Of a stretch of DNA of 25,431 nt, positions 4,369 through 12,793 are shown one piece after another. A program made the position numbers and the translations under genes. Origin of the DNA: a virus. Within the stretch, counting starts at the first letter, position 1. Each line of letters opens with the position of its first letter. The notes beneath the pieces are model-generated. The model was given only the letters and a program-made list of their open reading frames with translations, ran no database searches and was not told the origin of the DNA. Location of the stretch: positions 1 to 25,431 of IMG/VR virus record IMGVR_UViG_3300020034_000064. One strand, 5' to 3'.

Positions 4369-4952
4369 CAGACCTCCAGCTCGGGGAAGTGACGCCTGAT
4401 CGGGAATTCGGCGGTCCGCTGCTCAGGCGTCAGGCCCATGCCGACGCCGGGCGTGAAGAAGCAAGGCCCTCCGCCGGGAGTCGTGTTGTCCGTCCCTCCG
4501 CACTCGACCCAGCGGAACTTGGTCTTGCCGAAGTGCCAGGGACGAGGCCGTTTACGCATCCGGCAGATGACATGTTCGTCTCCGAGGGCCGAAGCGTTCT
4601 TGATGAACAACGTGAAGAACTCCCCGACTCCTGCCTCTCCTTCTTCGGCGAGGCTCCAGGTCGACCCGGCGTCGTTCTTCAGCTTCACCCCCATCGCGTC
4701 GAGGAGGTAGGTCGCGAAGCCTGAGCAGTCGGTCCACTTCTGGCCCGCTACCGGCTGGGTGATATGGCCGCCGACCCGTCCGCCCCCGTAGGAGTAGATG
4801 AGACGCTCGCCCATGAGGCGCTTCGTCAGCGTCTCTCCACGCCGTAGACGGGTCAGCACCCCGGCGCGGCCGGTCGTGTTCTTGCCCTTGACTTTGCTGA
4901 CAGGGGCTTTCTTCGCCGCCGGTTTACGGGCAGCTTTCGTTGCGGTCGCCAC
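4368..4952 (-). CDS. Endolysin, NlpC/P60-like peptidase
   Basis: The 194-aa product probably cleaves peptidoglycan peptide bonds at the end of infection. The core has WTDCSGFATYLLDAMGV (catalytic Cys at residue 76 in the DCSGF motif) and a downstream GDEHVIC segment with a histidine at 127, the expected nucleophile/base pair. The N-terminus (KAARKPAAKKAP) is basic and Ala/Lys-rich, perhaps a wall-binding extension. No signal peptide is visible, so release should need the holin encoded next. The start is a GTG at 4952, with AAAGGAC about 10 nt upstream. CHAP is a related alternative, but the DCSGF context favours NlpC/P60. Confidence 0.85.
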   Translation of the reverse strand: MATATKAARKPAAKKAPVSKVKGKNTTGRAGVLTRLRRGETLTKRLMGERLIYSYGGGRVGGHITQPVAGQKWTDCSGFATYLLDAMGVKLKNDAGSTWSLAEEGEAGVGEFFTLFIKNASALGDEHVICRMRKRPRPWHFGKTKFRWVECGGTDNTTPGGGPCFFTPGVGMGLTPEQRTAEFPIRRHFPELEV

Positions 4953-4982
4953 TGGCGGACCGTCCTTTCATATGGCCCCGAA

Positions 4983-5372
4983 CTAGGGCTTGGGTGGGTA
5001 CGCGGAGCGGCAGGCGACGGGCTGCAATTTCTTGATCCGTTCGCGGTGCTCGCGGTTGCCTTCGCGGATCACCTGTTCGGCGAGTGCAATGGGTGCATCT
5101 GGGAAGAGCTTGTGGATGCGAGGGTCGCGGGGATTCTGGATCGCCGCTTCCTGTTCTTCGATCAGGACCACCCGCAGGGGGTTGCCGTTAGTCAGGCAGT
5201 TGTTGACCAGCCCTTCGCGGAGTTCGGCCGAGAAGTTGGCGGTGTTCTGCGACTGGGTGGCGACGAGGTAGGCACCGAACCCCAGGACCGCGAGGAGAAG
5301 GATGAGGCTGAGCGTGAAGGCCGCTATGGCGATGCGAAGACCTTTGACGGGCCCGAACTGGACGCGGTCCAT
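4983..5372 (-). CDS. Single-TM protein of lysis cluster, 129 aa
   Basis: One strong transmembrane segment lies at residues ~12-38 (LRIAIAAFTLSLILLLAVLG), followed by a ~90-aa polar domain, probably outside the membrane, with two Cys and a Pro-rich end (CRSAYPPKP). I chose the ATG at 5372 because it overlaps the previous stop as TGATG; the longer frame to 5450 has no such support. Position between an XhlA-like protein and the endolysin suggests a lysis accessory (spanin-like or regulator). No spanin motif is recognisable, so the role is uncertain. Confidence 0.7.
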   Translation of the reverse strand: MDRVQFGPVKGLRIAIAAFTLSLILLLAVLGFGAYLVATQSQNTANFSAELREGLVNNCLTNGNPLRVVLIEEQEAAIQNPRDPRIHKLFPDAPIALAEQVIREGNREHRERIKKLQPVACRSAYPPKP

Positions 5373-5650
5373 CAGCCTTGCCCGCTCAGACTCAGGAGGA
5401 GGGTTGCGGCGGCGACGAAGAAGAGAAGGAAGCTCCCGGCCGCCGCCCACATCCCGCGCTTCACCCAGCTCAGCTCGTTCTGGATGTTCTGAAGGTCCTC
5501 CCGGGTTTCCCGTAGCTCGGTTCGCATGACCGAGATTTCGGTCTCGTGGCGGCTGGAGGTATCGCGGAGCTTGGCGAGGGAGTCGTGGTTGGCGGTGATC
5601 CGGTCTTCGTGGTTACGGAGGCGGATGTCTATCGCCGAAGCTGCCTCCAT
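5372..5650 (-). CDS. XhlA-like coiled-coil/TM lysis protein
   Basis: The 92-aa product has a long heptad-like helix (residues ~8-65, for example SVMRTELRETREDLQNIQNEL) and a C-terminal transmembrane segment at ~67-89 (MWAAAGSFLLFFVAAATLLL). This is the architecture of haemolysin XhlA-type proteins, which work with holin and endolysin in some prophages. Start ATG 5650 overlaps the HNH stop as TGATG. Function is inferred from architecture and neighbours. Confidence 0.65.
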   Translation of the reverse strand: MEAASAIDIRLRNHEDRITANHDSLAKLRDTSSRHETEISVMRTELRETREDLQNIQNELSWVKRGMWAAAGSFLLFFVAAATLLLSLSGQG

Positions 5651-6219
5651 CACGTGTGCCTATCTACGTGGCAGTTGCGGCACAGCCACTCGACCTCAAG
5701 CGGCTTGGAGTAGTCGTGATGGTGGGCGTGCATATTTACCGGACTCTCCACGCGCTTTTCGCAGCGTTCGCAAATTTCAGGCTTGCAAATCTTCCCGCGT
5801 TGCACCGCGTGACTTACGGCGCGGCGTGCTTTGGCTTTCTCAGGATGCCGCAGTCGCTGTCGGCGACTGTTCTCGGAATCAGCCTCCGGGTTACGTTCCT
5901 TCGAACGCTGGCGAGCTTCGGCGACCTTGTCCGCGTTTTCGATTTCCCAGAGGCGTGCGCTCGCGCGATGGCGCTCCCGGTTAGCTCGATACCAAGCCCG
6001 AGAAGTCGCCCTGACACAGGCTTTGCAGTGGGCGCTCAGACCGTCGCTCGCTCGCGCTTGACGAGAAAACTCGATCGTCGGCTTGGTGGACTCGCATTTC
6101 GAGCACCGCTTGTAGGCTACGTCTGGCATGAGGCTCAACTCCTCTTGTCCGGGGGCCGGACGTTCCACCGTCGCGGCCCCATTTATTCCCCTCATCATAT
6201 CTACGCTGACGGCCTCCAT
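5650..6219 (-). CDS. HNH endonuclease-like protein with N-terminal zinc knuckle
   Basis: The 189-aa product combines an N-terminal CxxC...CxxC zinc site (YKRCSKCESTKPTIEF then HCKACV, residues ~37-70), a long basic linker full of Arg, and a C-terminal HNH fold: ICERCEK then HAHHHDYSKPLEVEWLCRNC and VDRH. This form is common in phage HNH nucleases; the HH motif, Asn and final His are present. The ATG at 6219 overlaps the preceding stop as TGATG. An internal ATG at 6129 has a better ribosome binding site (GAGGAG) and starts just before the zinc knuckle, so it may be the true start. It sits between ejection and lysis genes and could be a homing or packaging nuclease. Confidence 0.8.
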   Translation of the reverse strand: MEAVSVDMMRGINGAATVERPAPGQEELSLMPDVAYKRCSKCESTKPTIEFSRQARASDGLSAHCKACVRATSRAWYRANRERHRASARLWEIENADKVAEARQRSKERNPEADSENSRRQRLRHPEKAKARRAVSHAVQRGKICKPEICERCEKRVESPVNMHAHHHDYSKPLEVEWLCRNCHVDRHT

Positions 6220-9200
6220 CAGCCGCCGTACTGCCCCACACCGGCGCTGTACTGGCCCGATCCTTTGGAATATTGCCCGGGTCCCGCGCTGTATTGGCCT
6301 TCTCCGGACCCGTACTGACCCGAGGATTTCTTCTGGCCGTTAGGTCCGGTTTCCCAAGCGCCTTCGACCGCCTTCAGAAGTTCGTCCTGGAGTTCGCTGA
6401 ACGGCTTCTCTTCCCCGTAGAAGGGCTGCGTCTTGCCTTTGAGGAAGCCCTTGGCCCGTTCGCCTTCGTGGATTTCTCCTAGTACCTGCGGGAGGATCTT
6501 CGGTTCAGGTCCTCCGTCCCTCCCGCCGTAGAGGAGTTTCTGGACGTTTGGCATGTCGAAGGGACCGGGGACCGCTTTGCGCGGGTCGTGGGCGGTGGTC
6601 TCTTCTTTTTCGAGTTTCTTGACCCCTGCGTACTGACCTGCGGTCTGACCGATGAAAGGGTCGATGGTGGAGCGGTATTTCTTAAGCGGGTCTTCGGCTT
6701 CGAAGGCTTTTGACGTGGCGGTCTGGGTCTTGCCGAGATCGGGGATGCCGACGAAGCGGCCGAAGGGCGAGAGGTTGGCTCCCTGACGCAGCATGTAGAT
6801 CCAGCCGTTTTCCCCAGTGTCCAATCCGGTGTAGGCGTTTTTCCCCGTGGCGGCTTCGATGGCGATTGCCAGGGGCGGAGAAGCCTCTCCGATCAACTGC
6901 GCGGGGTTGCCGGTGACGGCGGCCTGCTGGAGGGTCGAGAGGCCGGGGAAGATCCGCTGGCCTGCTGGCAGGACGGTCTTCTTCCCATCGCCGGTGTTCA
7001 GGACAGGCATCGTGTAGTCGAGGATGCTCGGTTCGGCTCCTTTTTCTTTGGCGATGCCCCGAAGCTCCTGCGCGTTCACCTGACCCATCGCGGCGAGTGC
7101 CGTGGCGACCACCGGATGATCCAGCGGGAAGTGGTAGAGCATCCACAGGACCGAGTAGCGCTGGAAGGGGTAGAAGACCGTCAGCGGCGCGAAGTGTTTC
7201 TCGAAGACGGTGAAGCTGTTCCAGTTGCCCGCCATGTCGTTCATGGCCCGCATGAGTTTGTCGCCGAGTTTCGGGTCTTTGGCGACGTAGGCCATCCGTT
7301 CGGCCCGGTTCATCCCTTTCATCGCCTCGACGGCGTCCTGCTCGCCCTTGAAGAGGTTGTTCGCCCCCATCCGCCATTTGGCGAATCCTTTGGAGGCTTT
7401 GCGGAGATCGCCTTGGACTTTCGCGTCCGCCGCTACCTCTCGGAAGAGCCCGGCTCGAGCACGGTCGAATTTGCCGAGCGTGTTGCCGTTGACGAGGTTC
7501 CACGCGTGGCGCCATGCAGGCGTCCCACCCGCTGCCCTGACCGGGTCCATGTAGCCGTCTGCGCGAAGAGCCTTGATCGACGGCGCACCGAGTACACCCA
7601 CCGACGAACCGCCCACCGCCTTGATAGCCGCCTGGTCCTCTGCTGGGAGTTTCGCGATCTCGCCCAGATTCTTGATCGCGCCGGGGATATGGACGACGTT
7701 GGCGCCGAGCGCGGCAGCCAGAGGCAGCCCCTCCTGCGGGATCTGGATCGCGGCGAAGGCCGGAGAGTTCAGGATGGTGCGGGTGGCGAGGTTGGTCCCG
7801 TGCGCCATGAAGGTCGTCACCTTGCCGAGCGGCTGTAGGTGGCCCATCAACTCGCCGATCGCCGCGGCGTCCATCGGGGCGAACTTTTCCCCCTTGGCGC
7901 CTTTCAGATCGTGCATCTCGCTCGCGAGTTGATCCCCCGATGCGAGTGCCTGCCCGTGCTCGATTTCCCCTTCGAGCCTGCGGCGGAAGGCGTCCGAGTC
8001 CAAGGTGTGCTCACCTTCCAGCACCGATTTAAGAGCCTGGGTGCGGAGGAAGATCGTGCCCTCGGGAACCTTGTGGGTGTTGATCGCGTGCTCGACCTGC
8101 TTCTCGGTCAGGTACCGGTGCCCTTCGATCTCCCGACTCGACTGGTCGAAGACGCGGTTCAGCCCTTTGACCACCGCTTTGCGCTGACGAGGCGCCTCGA
8201 TTGACGAGTGGATCAGGTGCTCGAAGTCCGACTGTGCGTTGCCTGATTTCGCCGCGATGCCGCGTGAGGGCCAGATCTTCCGGAGTGGAAGTTCAGCACC
8301 GAAGTCAGGCGCCTTGTCCTCGCCTTTCAATCCCTTGGGGACCTTGTTCGCGACGTAGGGGGATGGCTCGCGGAGGCCGACCTCCTTGCCTGCCTTCGCC
8401 GCCTGCTGGACGAACTCGCGCTCCATCTCGGGCGTGTAGGCATCTGCCTGCGTCGTGGAGATCCCACCCTCCGCCCCACCATGCTCGGGCGGCTTCATCA
8501 GGCCGTCGAGGGTCTGTCGGATCTCTTTCGCCTGGGTCTTGTCTTTCAGGCCCTTGGCGTAGGTCAGAGCTTCCGAGCGCGACCACTCCTTGTCCCGTTT
8601 CGGGAGAAGGGCCTTGGTCTCTGGAAGGATCTTCTCCTCAGGCAGGAGGATCGGGTCCTGACCACGCTCCTTGCGGATCGTGTTGATCAGGTTCTCGACC
8701 TGGGCGACGTACTGATGTCGCTTCGAAGTGGCCACGTCTCTCGACTGGCGGTCGAACTGCGCCACGGACTCGCCCAGCTTCGCCCCCCGCTTGCCCTGGA
8801 ACATCTCGGGATGGTCCAAGATCCACTGCACCGAGTGACGGTCGAGATGGACACCGGCCGGGATCTCGCCATGCTCCACCGGGCCGTAGCCTTCTTTCAG
8901 CCTGCGGGCAAAGTCCAAGGTCGAGTGGTCGAGCGGAAGGCCGTGTTTCAGGATCACCGCCAGCGCGTCGGAGTCGTTCTGCTGGGAGTGGTCGGTGCCT
9001 TTCGATTTCCGCAGGGGCTTGGCGACAGACTCGCTCTCTCGTTTGCCAGCGAACGCTCCCTCTTCCTGCATCCGCGCGACCTCCCGCGAGACGTGATGAC
9101 GTGAGCGCTGTTTCTCGATGAGTTTGCCGGTGCGGCGAAGGACGTATTTCTCACCGGGGCGTGACGTGTCGGCGACCGACTGGCGGACCTTCCGGGCCTT

Positions 9201-10502
9201 TTTCCGAGGGACGAAATCTCCGCCCTCCTGAGCGGCTTTCTCCGCCGCGATACGTGAGTCCCGCGTGGCGGCTCGGCGTCCCTCGACGGTGTCCCTGAGG
9301 CCTGCTCGCGCCCCCTCGACGGCATCCGTGCCCTTGATGCGTTTGATTACGTGCGGCACTCCAAAGAAGGGGACGAGGCCGGTGTCCTTGCGGGTGGTTT
9401 CTTCGACGAGCTTGGCGTTGCCCGAGGCGAGTTTCTTGCCGAGGTCGAGAGTGCCCTTGGCGAGGGTCGATGCCTCGGTGGCGATCGGCTTGGTGCTCCC
9501 CTCCTTCACGGAAGCCACTCCTGCTCCGGCCAGAGCTACAGGTGCCGTGAGGAAGCCGAGCGCGCCCTTACCCGTGGTGGCGAGCGTTTCGCCGGGATGG
9601 TGGATTACGGCGTCGGCGGTGCCCTCGAGGAAAGCTCTGGCACGCTCGCCCGGGTCGAAGCCTTCGATTTCCGCGCCGGGAGGAAGAGCGGCGGCGGCAG
9701 GGACGCCGGTTTTCAGAGGGTGCTTGACGGTCGTCTTGCCTGCCGCCTTGGCAGCGGCTTTCTGACCGGCTTTGGTTTTGAGCTCCGGTGCGCGGGCGAC
9801 GGTGGCCTTGGCCCGTCTCGGGGCCGACTTGACGGCAGCGACTTTCTTTTTCGGGTAGTCGCGCACGTCTTTGGCGATCTGTTTCGGGGCGCCCTTGATC
9901 TTGGCGACAACCTTGGCCCCGGCCTTCGCAGCGGTCTCGGCGTTCGATGCCTCCGACGCTGCTTTGGCAAGCGCCTTCTCCCCCGCTCCTGCCTCTGCGC
10001 CTCCCGTGGTCCCTCCGACGATGGTGAGGGCGGCCTGAGTTTCCTTGGAGGACGGAAGCTTGACGATCCCCCGCGCCTGTCTACCGGGCGTGACGCTTTC
10101 CTTCGCCACGTCAGCGAGGTTCTTGGCTTCGCCCTCCACGTACTTGCGGGTGATGGAGGAGGTCGGGTCCTGAGCCTCGACCCCGTGAAGAATCTTCTTA
10201 CCGAGGTCGGCGAGGCCAAGGCCATCGTGGAGGTTTTCGTTCGAGGCGACGCGTTCGTGCTTCTTGCGTTCGGCGGCGGTAGGGGCATTGTCGATGAACC
10301 CGCCTTCGACTTCCGCAACCTCTCGTTCGACCCGAGGCCTGCTCGCTTCCGCCGACTTCTTGGCCGCAGCCGCACCCGGTCCCTTGGCCGTGACGGTGCC
10401 GTCCCGATGGACCGTGACGACTGCCTTGGGCTTCGGCGTCGTCTGGGCCGGTTCGGTACTTGGTTTCCCTTTGTAGCCTGTGGAGCGGGTAGAGGTAGGC
10501 AT
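6219..10502 (-). CDS. Very large internal virion / DNA ejection protein, 1427 aa
   Basis: This is the largest gene of the window and follows two Ala/Lys-rich proteins after the tail genes, the place of ejection proteins in short-tailed phages. Residues 1-450 are low-complexity, Ala/Lys/Arg-rich. Hydrophobic stretches occur near 315-335 (GFLTAPVALAGAG), ~910-940 (FAAIQIPQEGLPLAAALGAN) and ~1105-1140 (FYPFQRYSVLWMLYHFPLDH), consistent with membrane insertion. The segment around 1100-1270 resembles large phage structural/polyvalent proteins. The C-terminus carries seven-residue GQYS repeats. No lysozyme or transglycosylase motif was recognised. The start at ATG 10502 directly follows the previous stop. 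An ejection role is inferred from size, composition and position. Confidence 0.7.
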   Translation of the reverse strand: MPTSTRSTGYKGKPSTEPAQTTPKPKAVVTVHRDGTVTAKGPGAAAAKKSAEASRPRVEREVAEVEGGFIDNAPTAAERKKHERVASNENLHDGLGLADLGKKILHGVEAQDPTSSITRKYVEGEAKNLADVAKESVTPGRQARGIVKLPSSKETQAALTIVGGTTGGAEAGAGEKALAKAASEASNAETAAKAGAKVVAKIKGAPKQIAKDVRDYPKKKVAAVKSAPRRAKATVARAPELKTKAGQKAAAKAAGKTTVKHPLKTGVPAAAALPPGAEIEGFDPGERARAFLEGTADAVIHHPGETLATTGKGALGFLTAPVALAGAGVASVKEGSTKPIATEASTLAKGTLDLGKKLASGNAKLVEETTRKDTGLVPFFGVPHVIKRIKGTDAVEGARAGLRDTVEGRRAATRDSRIAAEKAAQEGGDFVPRKKARKVRQSVADTSRPGEKYVLRRTGKLIEKQRSRHHVSREVARMQEEGAFAGKRESESVAKPLRKSKGTDHSQQNDSDALAVILKHGLPLDHSTLDFARRLKEGYGPVEHGEIPAGVHLDRHSVQWILDHPEMFQGKRGAKLGESVAQFDRQSRDVATSKRHQYVAQVENLINTIRKERGQDPILLPEEKILPETKALLPKRDKEWSRSEALTYAKGLKDKTQAKEIRQTLDGLMKPPEHGGAEGGISTTQADAYTPEMEREFVQQAAKAGKEVGLREPSPYVANKVPKGLKGEDKAPDFGAELPLRKIWPSRGIAAKSGNAQSDFEHLIHSSIEAPRQRKAVVKGLNRVFDQSSREIEGHRYLTEKQVEHAINTHKVPEGTIFLRTQALKSVLEGEHTLDSDAFRRRLEGEIEHGQALASGDQLASEMHDLKGAKGEKFAPMDAAAIGELMGHLQPLGKVTTFMAHGTNLATRTILNSPAFAAIQIPQEGLPLAAALGANVVHIPGAIKNLGEIAKLPAEDQAAIKAVGGSSVGVLGAPSIKALRADGYMDPVRAAGGTPAWRHAWNLVNGNTLGKFDRARAGLFREVAADAKVQGDLRKASKGFAKWRMGANNLFKGEQDAVEAMKGMNRAERMAYVAKDPKLGDKLMRAMNDMAGNWNSFTVFEKHFAPLTVFYPFQRYSVLWMLYHFPLDHPVVATALAAMGQVNAQELRGIAKEKGAEPSILDYTMPVLNTGDGKKTVLPAGQRIFPGLSTLQQAAVTGNPAQLIGEASPPLAIAIEAATGKNAYTGLDTGENGWIYMLRQGANLSPFGRFVGIPDLGKTQTATSKAFEAEDPLKKYRSTIDPFIGQTAGQYAGVKKLEKEETTAHDPRKAVPGPFDMPNVQKLLYGGRDGGPEPKILPQVLGEIHEGERAKGFLKGKTQPFYGEEKPFSELQDELLKAVEGAWETGPNGQKKSSGQYGSGEGQYSAGPGQYSKGSGQYSAGVGQYGG
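6222..6323 (-). repeat. 21-bp tandem coding repeat (GQYS heptads)
   Basis: The last 34 codons of the 1427-aa gene encode SGEGQYS, AGPGQYS, KGSGQYS, AGVGQYG and a partial leading unit. The units share GQY every seven residues. At DNA level they form a degenerate 21-bp minisatellite. Confidence 0.85.
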
Positions 10503-11711
10503 CTAGAGACCTGGAGAGAGGCGGCCGTCGAATTTCGTGTTCGGGTTCCGTTCGAGGTAGCGCTTGACCGCCCAGCGTGCATCTGCCGGTGAGACTTCGC
10601 TTTCCTTGGCCACTTCCCGTTCGAGTTCGGCGCGGGCAGCAGGAGACTCCGGATACCCGTGGGACGCGATGAAGGCGTGGACCGTGGAGAGAGCGTTGGT
10701 CCTACCCTCTTTGGATTCCCGTTTTTCGGCAGGGGTCCCGGCGTTCGGGTGTTCCCGTTCGTACTTTTCCGTCGCTTCTTCGTTGGTGAGCTTTTTCTTG
10801 CTGATGCCCAGCCCCGCCGCAGCCTGTTCGTTTTCGATCGTCTGCTGGGTGCGTCCTTCGGCACGTTCTTCGCCCCTTTCGCGCTGTTCCGCAAGGTGTT
10901 CGGTGTAGGCGATTTTGGCCGCTTCGGCTTCCGCCTTGGCGCTCTGCGCGGCGCTGTGCTTTTCGAGGGCGAAGGCCTGTTTCTTCAGCTTGATTTCCCG
11001 GGCTTCCGCCTGTTTCTGGCCGAGCGTCTTGACCGCGTATTCGCCGCGCTCCTTGCGTAGGGCGGTGCGGTCCCCTTCGATCGATGCCGTCTTTTTCGCC
11101 TGGTTGGTCATCGCGTTGACGCGTTGGCCCGCGCCGATCCGTTTCTGTTCCCCGAGGTAGGCGAACTCGTTGGCGCCCTGTCCTGCCGTCCTCGCACCCA
11201 GAGACGCAATCCCTGCGTTGCGGGTGGCCTGCGCAGCGTTGGCGGTGCCGGTCGTCGCTGCGTTCGCCGCGGTGGCGCTCTGGCCTCGAGCGGCGGCGTT
11301 GGCGGCAGCTTCCGAGTTCATCCCGGCGGTGTTCGCAGAGTCGACGGCGCCAGCCGTATTGATGATCCCCTGGGTCTGGCCTGCGGCAGCTTCGTAGGCG
11401 CCTTTCGTGGCCTGCTGACCGGCACCGACCTGAGCGAGGTATTCGTTCCACCACGTGCCCTCGTTCTTGGTCCGCTGGACGGAGGCGCGCTTTTCGGCGC
11501 CGATGCTCCGTTCGGTCGGGCGATAGGCGAGATTGGTGGCAGCGGTGGTTTCTTTGTGGAGCTGTTTGTTGCCGGGGAGGTTCAGGTATTCGAATTCGTT
11601 GCGGCCCTGCTTCGGCTGCTTGGGAGCGCCCTGCGGCTTGCCTTTGGCGGCGGCCGGGTTCTGCCCTTTGTTCTGGTTCGGTCGATTGCCTTTCGGCGCG
11701 TTCTTGGCCAT
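10503..11711 (-). CDS. Ala-rich helical virion protein, 402 aa (ejection-type)
   Basis: The product has a basic, disordered N-terminus (MAKNAPKGNRPNQNKGQ...), then a long Ala-rich region (residues ~110-190, with repeated AA and GQ pairs). A helical Lys/Glu coiled-coil region follows (KLKKQAFALEKHSAAQSAKAEAEAAK), and a small C-terminal domain (PADARWAVKRYLERNP). No catalytic motif or membrane segment is evident. Composition and position between tail and the 1427-aa protein resemble internal virion proteins that form the ejection tube. The coding frame is adjacent to the next gene without overlap. Family not recognised. Confidence 0.65.
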   Translation of the reverse strand: MAKNAPKGNRPNQNKGQNPAAAKGKPQGAPKQPKQGRNEFEYLNLPGNKQLHKETTAATNLAYRPTERSIGAEKRASVQRTKNEGTWWNEYLAQVGAGQQATKGAYEAAAGQTQGIINTAGAVDSANTAGMNSEAAANAAARGQSATAANAATTGTANAAQATRNAGIASLGARTAGQGANEFAYLGEQKRIGAGQRVNAMTNQAKKTASIEGDRTALRKERGEYAVKTLGQKQAEAREIKLKKQAFALEKHSAAQSAKAEAEAAKIAYTEHLAEQRERGEERAEGRTQQTIENEQAAAGLGISKKKLTNEEATEKYEREHPNAGTPAEKRESKEGRTNALSTVHAFIASHGYPESPAARAELEREVAKESEVSPADARWAVKRYLERNPNTKFDGRLSPGL

Positions 11712-11714
11712 GCC

Positions 11715-12488
11715 CTACCTCGCCTTCTTTGCGCCGTTTACGCCGATCACAGTCGACTTGCCGGTCTTCTTGTTCTTGACCTTTTTGACGACTCCCCCAG
11801 CCTGTTCGGCGTAGGGGTTCGCCTGCGATCCACCGCCACCGGGAGCCGTGTCCGGTTCGAGTTCCGCGGCGCTCGCAGCTTCGATCGCTTTCCATTTCGC
11901 GTTGGCTTTTTCTTCTTCGCGGTTGGTGAGAGCGCCCGCTTCTTCTTCGTTGACGCCCTGGAGCGATTTGCGGTAGGAGCCTTCGAGGGCGTTCGTTTCC
12001 TGACCCTTGTGTTCGCGGTTGTAGGTTTCCGCGTTCTGGGAGGCGCCCGAGTAGAGCTGGCCACCGGCTGCAAGGGAGTTGCCTGAGGCTCGGTTGGCGC
12101 GCTGGAAGGTCTGTTCGAGAAGTGCGGCCCGTGAGTAGGGATTGGCCTTGTAGTCGTTGTAGCCAGGGTCGAGCCCGTATTCCTGCCCGTAGGCAGTTTT
12201 CTTGTAGCGCGCGTTCAGGAGCGCGTTGTTGTATTTCGCGTCCGCTCCGGCGTCTGAAAGCTGTTCGGCCGCGTCCCAAGGTGCAGAGGAATACGGTTTC
12301 GGGGAAGCAGGGGCCGGAGCCGCGGCAGGCATCTGAGTCGGCTTCGGAGCAGGTCTCGGGACGTAGTTCGGGTGATTCGGGTTGATCGTGTTGTTGTTGC
12401 CGAGACCGATGGTCGGACCTTTGGCTGCGCTTTTGGGAGCAGTGATACCGCCGTTCATCGAGCGGGGCTGGATCGCTTTGACTGCCAT
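11715..12488 (-). CDS. Virion protein, 257 aa (ejection-type or tail-associated)
   Basis: The N-terminal ~75 residues are Pro/Ala-rich and disordered (PRPAPKPTQMPAAAPAPAS). A helical middle has YGLDPGYNDYKANPYSRAAL and RASGNSLAAGGQLYSG, a pattern common in phage structural proteins of this position. Glu/Lys helices and a basic end (KKVKNKKTGKS) follow. Start ATG 12488 overlaps the stop of the collar gene as TGATG. It is the first of three consecutive large, low-complexity genes, so a shared role in DNA delivery is likely. The family is unnamed. Confidence 0.65.
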   Translation of the reverse strand: MAVKAIQPRSMNGGITAPKSAAKGPTIGLGNNNTINPNHPNYVPRPAPKPTQMPAAAPAPASPKPYSSAPWDAAEQLSDAGADAKYNNALLNARYKKTAYGQEYGLDPGYNDYKANPYSRAALLEQTFQRANRASGNSLAAGGQLYSGASQNAETYNREHKGQETNALEGSYRKSLQGVNEEEAGALTNREEEKANAKWKAIEAASAAELEPDTAPGGGGSQANPYAEQAGGVVKKVKNKKTGKSTVIGVNGAKKAR

Positions 12489-12772
12489 CAGATCTTCACG
12501 ATTCCTTTGCCCGTCGAGGGTGAATAGGTGGGGACGTTGAAGGTGGTCGACCCGTCGCCCGTGTTCGGTGAGCCCATCGCCCGCCAGAGCGTCGCGTAGG
12601 TCGTCCGAGAGACTTCCTGCCCTTCGGTGAGGAGGAACCCTGCCGGTGCCGAGCTACCGGCGGTGGCGAGGAGCGCGCCCGTAGGGACCACGGCGAGCGG
12701 GAACTGGTTGGCGATGGTGCGGAAGTTCTGATCGGTCGCGGGATCGTGGACGGCTTGCAGGGGTAGGGCCAC
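12488..12772 (-). CDS. Minimal tail collar-domain protein, 94 aa
   Basis: Residues ~28-80 show the phage tail collar domain: VPTGALLATAGSSAPAGFLL, then EVSRTTYATLWRAMG and GDGSTTFNVP. The family usually occurs at the end of long tail fibres or in microcystin-dependent-type proteins. Here it stands almost alone and stops soon after FNVP, where longer homologues continue with DLRGR. It could be a short adsorption or fibre-tip protein joined to another subunit. Start is GTG 12772 with AAGGAG 9 nt upstream, a strong site. Confidence 0.85.
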   Translation of the reverse strand: MALPLQAVHDPATDQNFRTIANQFPLAVVPTGALLATAGSSAPAGFLLTEGQEVSRTTYATLWRAMGSPNTGDGSTTFNVPTYSPSTGKGIVKI

Positions 12773-12793
12773 TGTGGTTTGCTCCTTTCCGTG

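Noticed and set aside
9351-10592. 413-codon plus-strand open frame
   Set aside because: Antisense shadow of the 1427-aa gene; composition is that of frame-shifted high-GC sequence.
11124-12086. 320-codon plus-strand frame, Val/Phe/Gly-rich
   Set aside because: Antisense of Ala/Lys-rich ejection genes gives hydrophobic-looking shadows.
10702-12279. 525-codon minus-strand open frame
   Set aside because: Shifted-frame shadow spanning the 402- and 257-aa genes; extremely Arg/Gln-rich.
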